From NCBI RefSeq assembly GCF_009807035.1, contig NZ_WUBI01000003.1:186001-250000 (forward strand): a DNA stretch of 64,000 bases, in the 5' to 3' direction. Positions 34,396 through 42,832 of this stretch are shown here, piece after piece. The stretch is from Paenibacillus dendrobii (GTDB lineage: Bacteria; Bacillota; Bacilli; Paenibacillales; Paenibacillaceae). How positions within the stretch are numbered: position 1 is the stretch's first letter; the number at the start of each line of letters is the position of its first letter. The notes below the pieces were generated by a model that did not search any database, was not told the DNA's origin, and saw nothing but the letters and a program-made list of their open reading frames with translations. Position numbers and translations under genes: made by a program.

Positions 34396-35736
34396 TCATG
34401 AATTGAACGTAACCAGATGAATCTTGGGAATCCCGGTGCTCTCCAGAGCTTGAATGAAAGAGATTTCCTGTCCTGCAGGCATCTGACGCTCTATAAACAC
34501 AAACAGTTCGTCGTATTGTCCTTGAGGAATATTATAAAAATAGTTCAGGACCGATACGTCCTCAGGAGCATGAAACGAGAATCTGTTGGAAACCGCATAT
34601 TCAGGGGCTGAAGAAGGATATATTGGACTTCTGGTGCTAGATTGATAATTTATCCCCTCCCCCATTTCTGCGGCGATTCGCATCGGTATATACATGAATT
34701 CGCCCGTGCCCATGCACAGCGCATTGGACCCGCTTCTTTGGGATTTTAGGAACGAAGCACATTGGCTTACCTGCCTATCCAGCTCTCTGCAATCTCCAGG
34801 CCGCAGGCCAAATCTGCCGGTATTGGAAAGATACGTGCTCATGTTCTTTTCATTCAGCTGATTCCAGGAAGAATAAGCAACATGATCGAACCAATCGCTC
34901 ACATCGTGGCATACGAACTCAGGAGAAGAACCGCTCCATGTTTCAGACAATGCCTCTGCTTGTTTTTTCTCGGGTTCGCCGTGAACCTCAACCCTGCCAG
35001 ACATCAACGAAATGCAGCGGATGCTTACGCCGAGCTCAAGAGCGGTATCATCAAACCGTTTTAAGTCCGCCTCTGAGCGCCAATCCAGCAAGCTGGCTAT
35101 CGTATACTTGGCGCATGGATGCGTATGATGCAGCTCTCTGATAATGTTCAGCGCCGTCTTCCCGGTCGTGATTTCATCATCGACGAGCACAATCGCATCC
35201 GCTTCCTTGATGAATTCCCCGTCCACTGAATAACAACGATGTGCGGTAGCATGGGAGTGTTCCTCTTCAAACTGCAGCACGGGTTCCATTTCGACAATCC
35301 GTTCCCGGGTCGTATGAAGAAACGAAGCATTGCCTTCGAACAGATCATACATCGCGTGTCCCAATGCTGTCGCCGTTTCGGCAAAGGCTATAAATAATGT
35401 TTTTTCATGCACCTGGAGCAAGCGGGATTTCAGGTATCCATACACAGATTCGGCCTGATCCGGAAATTGGAGTCCCTTCATGACTTTTTCGAGTTTTTCG
35501 GTGACCTCCCCACCTTCCTGCTCGTGCAGGAGAAGTGCAAGTGCCGCTCCGCCCAGAAGGGGAATGTAGGGATTGACAGGTATATGCTTGCCCAGTACTT
35601 TGCTGACGAATAAAAAGCTTCTCTTTTTGTTGATTCTGGCTGCCATCTGGAACAATATGTCCCTGGAGAGATGAAAGGGATTACGGGTAATCTCCACGTC
35701 AACGGTCAAATTGTCCAGTATAAGATACGACTTCAT
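34396..35736 (-). CDS. Phosphoribosyltransferase with TRSP domain
   Basis: 446 residues from the ATG at 35736, just before the conserved start SYLILDNLTVDVEITRNP. The frame continues to an ATG at 35790 with a GGGGTG site, but that would overlap the preceding gene by 92 bases; 35751 is another option. The PRPP loop is AIVLVDDEITTGKTALNII (about 180-200). The C-terminal third has the motif STRSPI that names the TRSP domain, which follows this PRTase type in Ter operons. It probably transfers phosphoribose to an unknown base or metabolite. Confidence 0.87.
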   Translation of the reverse strand: MKSYLILDNLTVDVEITRNPFHLSRDILFQMAARINKKRSFLFVSKVLGKHIPVNPYIPLLGGAALALLLHEQEGGEVTEKLEKVMKGLQFPDQAESVYGYLKSRLLQVHEKTLFIAFAETATALGHAMYDLFEGNASFLHTTRERIVEMEPVLQFEEEHSHATAHRCYSVDGEFIKEADAIVLVDDEITTGKTALNIIRELHHTHPCAKYTIASLLDWRSEADLKRFDDTALELGVSIRCISLMSGRVEVHGEPEKKQAEALSETWSGSSPEFVCHDVSDWFDHVAYSSWNQLNEKNMSTYLSNTGRFGLRPGDCRELDRQVSQCASFLKSQRSGSNALCMGTGEFMYIPMRIAAEMGEGINYQSSTRSPIYPSSAPEYAVSNRFSFHAPEDVSVLNYFYNIPQGQYDELFVFIERQMPAGQEISFIQALESTGIPKIHLVTFNS

Positions 35737-36937
35737 GCTGCTCTTGCCCATTTTTTCTAACGAGTAACGTGGTGAAATTCCGGTTTTCATTCAACACCCC
35801 ATATATTTTCGAACGAATCAAGATGCGTTTTGCCCAATTCAGATGCGGCTTGATTTCGTTCATTTTATTGGCATACTGGCTCTTAAACACTCCAAGAAGA
35901 CCATTATTTTTCGATAGGATATGGGTGGCATCCATGAATTCTTCATGGGTCACCGCGTACATGGACTGTACCGGCAGGATATGGGAGGGATGGATAATCG
36001 TTTTACCGATCATTCCATTTTCCTTATCCATAGCAACCTCCCGAATCAGCCCGTCAACATACTTATTGATGTAATGCATTCTTAGCCGTCTTCCGTTTCT
36101 TCCAGCACTTTCTTCAAAAGGAGTCTGTCTAAGCTGGGACTTGAGTACTCTGTCACTCTTGAAATATTCCCATACCGGACCGGAAATCACATATTGATCT
36201 TCAGCCCTTCCGAAAATATTGATGATATCCGTAATGCAATCGCGGATCACGCCTATGTCATAAATCGTCATGTCCGGGCTCCGCCTTAATCCAAACAAAC
36301 TGGAAAAGTCCGTCGCTCCAATCCTCACATTTAAGATACAATCCCGATATTCATCTAGCAGCGCTCTAATATTCATCAGCGTTTGTGTACGGTATTCACG
36401 ATAAATAACTTCTGAAGATTCCAATATGGGCATGACATACAGTAATGGGGAGTGCGGACTTCTGACGCCGTTGTAAGCGTCCACAATTTCCAAATATCGC
36501 TGACCGTTATGTAAAGAGAACTTTGGAAGCACGAACCCGGTTACGCACTGAACTGCTTCTCCAAGCAAATCGATCACGCGCTTCATCTGTTCCGGTGAAC
36601 GGACGCGAATAAAAATGAGCGGGATGGTTTGCTCCGTCACCATGCCGGACTTTAGACATGAATGAATGGAACGGAGCTGAACTTGAAGAGACTCCTCTGC
36701 TTTATCCACCTGATCGTCACCCACGGCATCCTCAAGGTCCAGCACGACGGATACAAGGCCCTCAAACTTTTCGGTTATCATCTGATCGGCAATATCCTGC
36801 CTTGTGGCAGGCATGTAGAGCGCAGCACCAACGGCATGAGACAACAGCTCCTTGTCGGAAGTATGACTGAAGCTGATCGGAGAAGAATGAAAAATATCTT
36901 TTTCTTCTTCGCTTGAAAGATAATTAAAGTACCGCAT
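35699..36937 (-). CDS. HpcH/HpaI aldolase or citrate lyase (CitE)-like protein
   Basis: 412 residues from the ATG at 36937 (GGAGGGG 7 bases upstream; an ATG at 36952 overlaps that site). TIM-barrel features of CitE-like lyases are visible: LYMPATRQDIADQMI, VVLDLEDAVGDDQVDKAE (Asp/Glu metal and acyl-site region, about 70), FIRVRSPEQM, and LNVRIGATDFSSLFGLRRS (about 205). Such enzymes form or cleave C-C bonds, often with CoA thioesters. First gene of the synthesis module, separated from terC by a terminator-like hairpin. Confidence 0.85.
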   Translation of the reverse strand: MRYFNYLSSEEEKDIFHSSPISFSHTSDKELLSHAVGAALYMPATRQDIADQMITEKFEGLVSVVLDLEDAVGDDQVDKAEESLQVQLRSIHSCLKSGMVTEQTIPLIFIRVRSPEQMKRVIDLLGEAVQCVTGFVLPKFSLHNGQRYLEIVDAYNGVRSPHSPLLYVMPILESSEVIYREYRTQTLMNIRALLDEYRDCILNVRIGATDFSSLFGLRRSPDMTIYDIGVIRDCITDIINIFGRAEDQYVISGPVWEYFKSDRVLKSQLRQTPFEESAGRNGRRLRMHYINKYVDGLIREVAMDKENGMIGKTIIHPSHILPVQSMYAVTHEEFMDATHILSKNNGLLGVFKSQYANKMNEIKPHLNWAKRILIRSKIYGVLNENRNFTTLLVRKNGQEQHEVVSYTGQFDR

Positions 36938-37016
36938 GTCTTTCCCCTCCATGACCTGGATGAATGAGCCGGCACGGCTTCATGTTGATTAGACACAGAG
37001 ATCGTGCAGGGTAAAA

Positions 37017-37049
37017 ATATCCCTCCTAGCGACCAGGAGGGAGGGATAT
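37017..37049 (-). terminator. Internal terminator between terC and the synthesis module
   Basis: Minus-strand ATATCCCTCC, a 13-base loop, GGAGGGATAT and TTTTT. An alternative register CCCTCCT/AGGAGGG exists. It would lower transcription of the downstream module relative to terD/terC. Confidence 0.7.
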
Positions 37050-37071
37050 AGAATGTAATGCCGCCAACAGG

Positions 37072-37869
37072 TCATTTACCGTACGATTGATGTTCGCTTT
37101 TCTTTTGGCGAATAGAACTGAAGATCAGCGTTCCTACAAAAATAAGAATCAGGACACCGAAGAACAACAGCTGCGGAACTTCAAAGCCAAATGCTCCGGC
37201 GATCATTTTGGCAGCGATAATGATGATCAGAATAAAGGCCGTTTGCTCAAGCTCGGGAAATTTCTCGATCAGTCTCAGGAAGAGCTGCGCCACTCCCCGC
37301 ATCATTAACACACCCAGAATTCCGCCCAGGAAAAGAACCCAGACTTGGTTGCTTACACCAAATGCCGCCAGAACACTGTCCATACTAAAGGCAATATCCA
37401 TCAGCTCGACCGCAAGCACCGTACGCCAAAAGCCGTAGCCTTTATTCTCAACTTCTTCCTCTCCGTCATCCTTTTTGCCGATATGCGGAATCAGGGGAAC
37501 TCCCCCGATGCGGGCCCATTTGATTTCAAGACCAAACAGGTTGCTGCAGGCGATCCATAGCAGATAAATACCGCCTACGACCTTGATCCAAGTGATTTTT
37601 ACCAGGAAGGTACCGATTCCTATCGCAACGAACCGGAATATATAGGCTCCGAGAATCCCATAGAACAAGGCTTTTCTCTGCTGGCTTTTCGGTAAATGGC
37701 GGACCATAACCGCTAGTACTAGCGCATTATCCGCCGACAACAGTCCTTCGAGGACAATTAATGTACCAATGACTCCCCAGTTCACCGGATCCGAAAGAGT
37801 TTGAACGATGACAGACCAATTAAAAAAATTAGAAAAATTATCAATGAAACTTTGGATAAAGCTCGACAT
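37072..37869 (-). CDS. TerC-family membrane protein (YceF/MeeF-like)
   Basis: 265 residues with seven to eight membrane helices. TerC signatures: LEGLLSADNALVLAVMV (Asp/Asn near residue 46) and AVELMDIAFSMDSVLAAFG (about 155-172), both acidic intramembrane motifs. Bacillus YceF (MeeF), its likely orthologue given the terD neighbours, helps metal (manganese) loading of secreted enzymes. A soluble acidic loop (KKDDGEEEVENK) lies between. GAGGAGG precedes the ATG. It completes the terD-terC unit under the SigW-like promoter. Confidence 0.92.
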   Translation of the reverse strand: MSSFIQSFIDNFSNFFNWSVIVQTLSDPVNWGVIGTLIVLEGLLSADNALVLAVMVRHLPKSQQRKALFYGILGAYIFRFVAIGIGTFLVKITWIKVVGGIYLLWIACSNLFGLEIKWARIGGVPLIPHIGKKDDGEEEVENKGYGFWRTVLAVELMDIAFSMDSVLAAFGVSNQVWVLFLGGILGVLMMRGVAQLFLRLIEKFPELEQTAFILIIIIAAKMIAGAFGFEVPQLLFFGVLILIFVGTLIFSSIRQKKSEHQSYGK

Positions 37870-37898
37870 GAATTGTCCTCCTCAAGAGCCTGTCCACA

Positions 37899-39185
37899 TT
37901 ATTTGGATCCTTTTACCCACCGCAACCCCCAACGATAGGCTTCATCCATATCCCTGTGACCCGAAAAATACTGAACCAGCTTCTCGATACTAAATGTTTG
38001 GTCATTTACATTGGTAATCATCGCAATAGCGCACATTCCCTTGCCGTTTTTATGCTCATCCATCCGAATGACGATATCCGGTCCCTCCTGCTGACGGATC
38101 GTGACCACGCCGTCCGCCTCAGACCACTTGCTGACTCCCTCATAAATAAAGGCATAGATGAGAATGCGTTTGATGTCCTGCACCTGGGCACCATTGATTC
38201 GCAAATTTTCCCCCGTTTGGGTCATGCCCGTCCGGTCATCGCCATCGAGCTCTATGTACGGGAGATAAAAAAACGAACCAAAGGATTCCCCTAATGCTTG
38301 AACGGTACCTTTACTTCCGTCCTTCATTTCGAACAAGCAGCCTAAATCAAGGTCAACGCCGCGTCCGCCAAAAAATCCCGCTTTCTTTTGATTCCAATTC
38401 AGGTTCACCCGGATTTCTCCGATAGGCCCTGAACCCTTTTGCAGGTTAATGACATCGCCGCGCTTTTTGAGTTCGATTTTGGCCAGCGGGGCGGGAGGCG
38501 GCGTTGAATGTTGATTCATTGGCGTGGGTATAGGCGGAACAGGAACGGGTGAAGGGATTGGCACAGGGACCGGTTCAGGTATCGGCTTAGGGGTGGGAGT
38601 AGCGCTCGACGGCTCAGCCTTTACCTCGATGCCGAAACTTTCACACAACGCCTCAAGACCACCTGAATAACCTGAACCTACGGCACTAAATTTCCAGTCG
38701 CCGTTATACCTATATAATTCTCCAACGACAATCGCCGTTTCAACGGAGAACGCCTTGCCAAGATCATAACGAATCAGGACGTTGCCGGTGGAGGCATCCA
38801 TGATTCTGATAAACATCCCGTCCGTAAGTGCGAAATTCTGCTTACGCCGATCTCCCTCGTATATGGTCAAGCTTAATGCGACTCTATGATATTGCTGCGG
38901 TATATTCTGAAGTACGATGGTAACCTGCTCCTGATCTTGGATGCCGGAAAGCATAAGCTTTTCGCCGGTCTGAATAGATACAGATGCGTTACCGCCAACA
39001 GGATTGCCGTAAAATATTAAATCTTCATCCCGGGTTACCTTCGATTGCTCGTTTAGCATGAAGGCGGAAAAATCAATCTCTACATTTTCCGGGCTCCGCC
39101 AGCCCATGCCGACAATAATGCGACCGAGTGTTGGATTGGTTTTCGTCAAATCCGCCTTTTGCCCTTTTACCAAGGAAATCGTCAT
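37899..39185 (-). CDS. Double TerD-domain protein with proline-rich linker
   Basis: 428 residues. Domain 1 (about 1-185) begins ISLVKGQKADLTKTNP like the other TerD proteins. A linker (about 190-235) consists mainly of Pro-Val-Pro-Ile repeats. Domain 2 (about 240-428) starts INLQKGSGPIGEIRVNLNW. In single-domain TerD the calcium site is formed by DLDAS and the GDNRTGEGEGDDEQ loop; in domain 1 these become EIDFS and a loop with no acidic cluster, and in domain 2 only parts remain (DLDLG, GDDRTG). Calcium binding is probably weakened or lost. It begins 6 bases after the previous terD gene, without a clear ribosome site. Confidence 0.9.
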   Translation of the reverse strand: MTISLVKGQKADLTKTNPTLGRIIVGMGWRSPENVEIDFSAFMLNEQSKVTRDEDLIFYGNPVGGNASVSIQTGEKLMLSGIQDQEQVTIVLQNIPQQYHRVALSLTIYEGDRRKQNFALTDGMFIRIMDASTGNVLIRYDLGKAFSVETAIVVGELYRYNGDWKFSAVGSGYSGGLEALCESFGIEVKAEPSSATPTPKPIPEPVPVPIPSPVPVPPIPTPMNQHSTPPPAPLAKIELKKRGDVINLQKGSGPIGEIRVNLNWNQKKAGFFGGRGVDLDLGCLFEMKDGSKGTVQALGESFGSFFYLPYIELDGDDRTGMTQTGENLRINGAQVQDIKRILIYAFIYEGVSKWSEADGVVTIRQQEGPDIVIRMDEHKNGKGMCAIAMITNVNDQTFSIEKLVQYFSGHRDMDEAYRWGLRWVKGSK

Positions 39186-39191
39186 ATTCGC

Positions 39192-39773
39192 TTAGTTTGC
39201 ATCAAGCCCATAATTATTGCATAACGCGGCAAGCCCGCCCGAAAAGCCTGAACCTACAGCTTGGAATTTCCAATCGGTTCCTTGACGGTAAAGCTCGCAG
39301 ATGACAACGGCTGTTTCGACGGAAAAATCTTCACCCAGGTCATAGCGGAGGACTTCCCGGTTATTCAATTCGTCAACAACTCTTACGAAGGCATTCGATA
39401 CTTGTCCAAAATTCTGGCTTCGTGCCTGTGCGTCATGAATCGTAACCGTAATGCCAATGCGCTGAATTTGCTCCGACAACAGCGAGAAATCGATTTTGAT
39501 CTGCTCGTCGTCTCCTTCGCCTTCTCCCGTACGGTTGTCCCCTGTATGAATAACGGAGCCGTTAGAGGTTTGGAAATTGTTATAAAAGATAAAATCCTCG
39601 ATCCCTTTGGCCTTGCCGTCCTGGTGAAGCAAAAATGCTGAAGCATCCAGGTCAAACTCCGCTCCGCCGTTATACTTATTGGTATCCCACCCTAGACCGA
39701 TAATCACTTTTTGAAGCCCCGGATTGGTTTTCGTCAGATCGATGCGCTGACCTTTGGCCAAACTGATAGACAT
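39192..39773 (-). CDS. TerD-family calcium-binding stress protein
   Basis: 193 residues from the ATG at 39773 (GGGGTG upstream; a longer frame to 39806 is unlikely). Typical TerD: SISLAKGQRIDLTKTNP, IIGLGWDTNKYNGGAEFDLDASAFLL, GDNRTGEGEGDDEQI and a C-terminus GLAALCNNYGLDAN. The acidic loops bind calcium in characterised family members. Very similar to the next gene upstream, evidence of tandem duplication. Cytosolic; exact function unknown, linked to tellurite, phage and envelope-stress resistance. Confidence 0.94.
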   Translation of the reverse strand: MSISLAKGQRIDLTKTNPGLQKVIIGLGWDTNKYNGGAEFDLDASAFLLHQDGKAKGIEDFIFYNNFQTSNGSVIHTGDNRTGEGEGDDEQIKIDFSLLSEQIQRIGITVTIHDAQARSQNFGQVSNAFVRVVDELNNREVLRYDLGEDFSVETAVVICELYRQGTDWKFQAVGSGFSGGLAALCNNYGLDAN

Positions 39774-39879
39774 AAAGATACACCCCATTCTTTTTTTCAT
39801 TGGCAAGAATCTTTTAGAATGAGCTTCAGGACCGCCCTCTGAGTGAACGGCCGCTGAAGCGAAGAATTACCGGTTAACC

Positions 39880-40461
39880 TTAAGCTACATCGAGACCAAA
39901 ATCGCGGCAAAGGCCCGCAAGTCCGTCCTGATACCCGCTACCGACCGCACTGAACTTCCACTCGCCGTTATTACGGTACAATTCTGCCACCACGATAGCC
40001 GTTTCAACGGAGAAATCCTCTCCGAGATCATAGCGGATCAATTCCTCGCCGCTGCTTTCGTTGACGATACGTACAAAGGCATTGGATACCTGTCCGAAAT
40101 TTTGGCTGCGCTCGTTGGCTTCATAGATCGTGATACAGAACGAGACCTTCTCTACATCAGCCGGAATGGCAGCCAGATCGACTTTGAGCTGCTCATCATC
40201 GCCTTCGCCCTCGCCCGTGCGATTATCTCCCGTATGTACGATTGCTCCGTTCGAGCTTTGTGGATTGCTATAGAATACGAATTCCTTTTCAGAGCTTACT
40301 TTACCGGTAGCATTCAGAAGAAAGGCTGAAGCATCCAGGTCAAAGTTCTTTCCGCCGTCGTATTTGTTGGTATCCCATCCAAGACCCACCAGAACTTTAG
40401 TCAGGCCGGGGTTCGTTTTCGTAAGATCGATTTTTTGTCCTTTTTGCAAACTGATCGCCAT
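39880..40461 (-). CDS. TerD-family calcium-binding stress protein
   Basis: 193 residues, same architecture and length as the gene at 39192-39773: AISLQKGQKIDLTKTNP, FDLDASAFLL, GDNRTGEGEGDDEQL, SQNFGQVSNAFVRIV. The full acidic calcium loop is intact. GAGGT precedes the ATG. Second of four consecutive terD-type genes; likely orthologous to Bacillus YceC/YceD/YceE-type proteins, though one-to-one matching is not possible by eye. Confidence 0.94.
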   Translation of the reverse strand: MAISLQKGQKIDLTKTNPGLTKVLVGLGWDTNKYDGGKNFDLDASAFLLNATGKVSSEKEFVFYSNPQSSNGAIVHTGDNRTGEGEGDDEQLKVDLAAIPADVEKVSFCITIYEANERSQNFGQVSNAFVRIVNESSGEELIRYDLGEDFSVETAIVVAELYRNNGEWKFSAVGSGYQDGLAGLCRDFGLDVA

Positions 40462-40489
40462 GATTATTACCTCGCTTTTTTATGATGGA

Positions 40490-41089
40490 TTAGGAATATA
40501 GTGCTGCTAATTGATTGATATGGGCCGCATGGGTTCCTTCGCCGATGGCGTTGAATTTCCATTCGCCGTTGTGTCGGTAAATCTCGCCTACGATAAGTGC
40601 GGTTTTGCCCGCATAATTCTCGGTCAAGTTGAATCTTATCAGTTCCTGGTTACTCGCAGGATTAAGGACGCGAATATACGCAGAACGAATCATGCCGAAG
40701 TCCTGACCGCGCGCCTCGCATTGATAGATATTCACGACCATCAGAATTTTACTGACATCTTCCGGAACCTTCGATAGCTCGATTTGAATCTGTTCGTCAT
40801 CCCCTTCCCCTTCGCCTGTCAGATTATCTCCTGAATGGCGCACGGAACGGCAGGGACTGACCAAATTGTGAAAACATACCGTATTTTTGGATTGGCTCAG
40901 CTTTCCACTCGCGTTCAGTAGAAGTGCAGAAGCGTCGCAATCGATATCAGCCGCTTTCTTCTTCATTCCGAAAATGCCTCTTGTTTCCGTCTGTACAGGA
41001 TCCCAGCCCAAGCCGACAATCACTTTCTGCAATCCTGAATTCCCTTTGGTAAGGTCAACCTTTTGACCCTTGACCAGAGAAACCGTCAT
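40490..41089 (-). CDS. TerD-family protein, first gene of the SigW-type unit
   Basis: 199 residues from the ATG at 41089, preceded by AAGGAGG; the frame runs to 41158 but that part covers the leader. TerD features: TVSLVKGQKVDLTKGN, IDCDASALLL, GDNLTGEGEGDDEQI. It has an insertion ETRGIFGMKKKAADI (about 35-49) absent from the two 193-residue paralogues but echoed in the vWA protein (GIFGMGKK). About 100 bases downstream of the SigW-like promoter. Confidence 0.93.
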   Translation of the reverse strand: MTVSLVKGQKVDLTKGNSGLQKVIVGLGWDPVQTETRGIFGMKKKAADIDCDASALLLNASGKLSQSKNTVCFHNLVSPCRSVRHSGDNLTGEGEGDDEQIQIELSKVPEDVSKILMVVNIYQCEARGQDFGMIRSAYIRVLNPASNQELIRFNLTENYAGKTALIVGEIYRHNGEWKFNAIGEGTHAAHINQLAALYS

Positions 41090-41193
41090 ATTCCACAACC
41101 TCCTTTTTATGCTAGTTAACCCACATAAATTATACTTTTCATATTCATAGAATATCAATGATATATTGTCTATTTATGGGATTAATCCTCTAA

Positions 41194-41219
41194 TACGGGG
41201 TTATTTTGTTGAAGTTTCA
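41194..41219 (-). promoter_or_regulatory. SigW-type ECF promoter of the terD operon
   Basis: On the minus strand TGAAAC, exactly 16 bases, CGTA: a full match to the Bacillus SigW consensus. It lies 105 bases upstream of the first terD gene. The related yceCDEFGH operon of Bacillus subtilis is SigW-dependent (among others), which supports function. Confidence 0.82.
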
Positions 41220-41249
41220 AACATATTCATTATTTTCTTCCGTAGAAAT

Positions 41250-41298
41250 ATAAAAGCACCTCGATAGACTTAAACAAACGGGTCAAAAGGAGGTGCTT
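41250..41298 (-). terminator. Terminator-like hairpin after terB
   Basis: Minus-strand AAGCACCTC and GAGGTGCTT with a 27-base loop, followed by TTTATATTT. It sits 46 bases past the terB stop and just upstream of the SigW-type promoter, separating vWA-terB from the terD unit. Confidence 0.6.
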
Positions 41299-41343
41299 CC
41301 CTGGAATATTTGCATGAAAAGATACCTAGGAGTGACGGGCCAT

Positions 41344-41799
41344 TTACAGACCAAACTCGCCTGGACTCAGCCCGAGACAATTGCAGATATCGCGGACCAC
41401 AACCTTCTCCTGGTCATCGAAATTGCCGTCTGCGGCCCCAACGGCGCAGCATACCCCCACGATAATCCGGCCAATCTCCGGCTTGGACTTGAACTTGGCG
41501 ATAACGCGCAGCGCTTCCTGTTTGCCAACCATGACATCAAAATCCATATTGCCGGCAAAATGGTTGAAGCGGTCAATGACCTCGCTCATGTTAAAAACGC
41601 TCAGTTCCTCGCTTCTCCCCAGATAACCCGCCATCTTTTGCTTCTCGCTGGCATCAATCGTACCGTCGGCGACCGCAACAACCGCACAGCCTGCAACGAT
41701 GGCGTCCATGAGATCCTTGTTCTTAAACCGTTTGACCTGATCCTTTAAACCGGTTTTCGTTCTCGATAACCAGCCTTGAAAAGCACTTACTGAAGCCAT
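41344..41799 (-). CDS. TerB-family protein
   Basis: 151 residues, all helical. Two copies of the TerB helical signature are visible: VAVADGTIDASEKQKM (about 41-56) and VGAADGNFDDQEKVVVRDI (about 120-138), each a D-G-x-hydrophobic-D-x-x-E metal-type motif. TerB is a cytosolic or membrane-associated protein thought to bind metal and connect Ter components. GGAGGG precedes the ATG, 15 bases after the vWA gene. Confidence 0.92.
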   Translation of the reverse strand: MASVSAFQGWLSRTKTGLKDQVKRFKNKDLMDAIVAGCAVVAVADGTIDASEKQKMAGYLGRSEELSVFNMSEVIDRFNHFAGNMDFDVMVGKQEALRVIAKFKSKPEIGRIIVGVCCAVGAADGNFDDQEKVVVRDICNCLGLSPGEFGL

Positions 41800-41814
41800 G
41801 TGAATCCCTCCATA

Positions 41815-42579
41815 TCACTTAATTAATGATTTTGTTTTTGCCTCTTGAATCCAGGATGGAAATTCGTTCAACAAACGGTCATATAGCTCATCGTCTGAGA
41901 TTTGGCCAAGATTTTTGATCTGAAAAAAGTTGGCGTTATCTATGAACCGGCCTTGCAAATGATCCAAAGCCTTCAAAAATTCGAATCTTTCATCCCCCAC
42001 GCCTACGAACTGCCAGAAGATTCCGAGCTCGGCTGAACGTACAACCATCTCTGCCGTCTCTTGATGGTCAAAGCAATTACCGTCGGTCACAAAGATCACA
42101 TATACCGGCTCCTGGTTCAGATAGCTGCTTCTGTCTATGTAAATTTCCTTTTTGCCCATTCCAAAAATGCCGCTCTTCTTCATGCTCAGCGATCCTGGGA
42201 AATAGTAGTTAACGATTCTCCGCATCACGCCGGCGTAATTCGTTCCATTTTCCAATCTGTACTTGGTATAAATATTCCGATTCACGAAATCGTAGAAATT
42301 TTCCTGCTGTATCTCCCCGACCTCATAATCCTTCAGGCCAAACAAAAATACGTCTGCAGCGCCGTTATCGTCAAAGTTCATGCTGAGTCCAAGCGTCCGC
42401 TCGGTTACCTTCTGGACAATCCCCGTTTTATAGAGATTCGTCATCGATCCGGAGATATCCAAAGCAAGCGCAACCCGTGCCGTCTGCCCCTGAAGCCCTT
42501 TTTTTGCCAAAGAAATGCTTGCTTTTTTCGACAAATCGATTAATTGCTCGCGGGCCTTCTTTTGCAGGTCAATACTCAA
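41815..42579 (-). CDS. vWA-domain protein (TerF/TerY-like)
   Basis: 254 residues. The start codon is TTG at 42579 with GAGGAGGTG upstream; the nearby ATG leads at once to a stop. The MIDAS motif is DISGSMT (about 42), with further metal residues TNYAG (about 117) and VTDGNCFDH (about 165). vWA domains bind partners via a metal ion and act as assembly scaffolds. An insert SGIFGMGKKEIYIDRSS (about 134) resembles one in the first TerD protein. First gene of the Ter locus. Confidence 0.9.
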   Translation of the reverse strand: MSIDLQKKAREQLIDLSKKASISLAKKGLQGQTARVALALDISGSMTNLYKTGIVQKVTERTLGLSMNFDDNGAADVFLFGLKDYEVGEIQQENFYDFVNRNIYTKYRLENGTNYAGVMRRIVNYYFPGSLSMKKSGIFGMGKKEIYIDRSSYLNQEPVYVIFVTDGNCFDHQETAEMVVRSAELGIFWQFVGVGDERFEFLKALDHLQGRFIDNANFFQIKNLGQISDDELYDRLLNEFPSWIQEAKTKSLIK

Positions 42580-42764
42580 TCCATAAGCACCTCCTCGGCA
42601 GAAAATAGTAAATACAGTAAAATAATAATAGATATAACATTCTAACCTCTAATTACTTGCAAATACAGGGTCTGGTTGTCGAAAGTATACAACTTATGTC
42701 ATATTGCGTCAACCTATATTTTCCAAACGATGATGATTCTAATAGATTCACCTTACTGTTGGAA

Positions 42765-42810
42765 CAAAAAAAGCAGATGTTCCCAAGTCGAAAACTTGGA
42801 AACATCTGCT
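42765..42810 (-). terminator. Rho-independent terminator
   Basis: Minus-strand arms AGCAGATGTTTCCAAGT and ACTTGGGAACATCTGCT, 5-base loop, then seven T, following the carboxypeptidase gene. The region 42580-42764 contains only the presumed vWA promoter (TTGCAA, 17 bases, TGTTAT, near 42630-42660). Confidence 0.85.
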
Positions 42811-42832
42811 CTGTGGTTGAACTCTACTCCGT

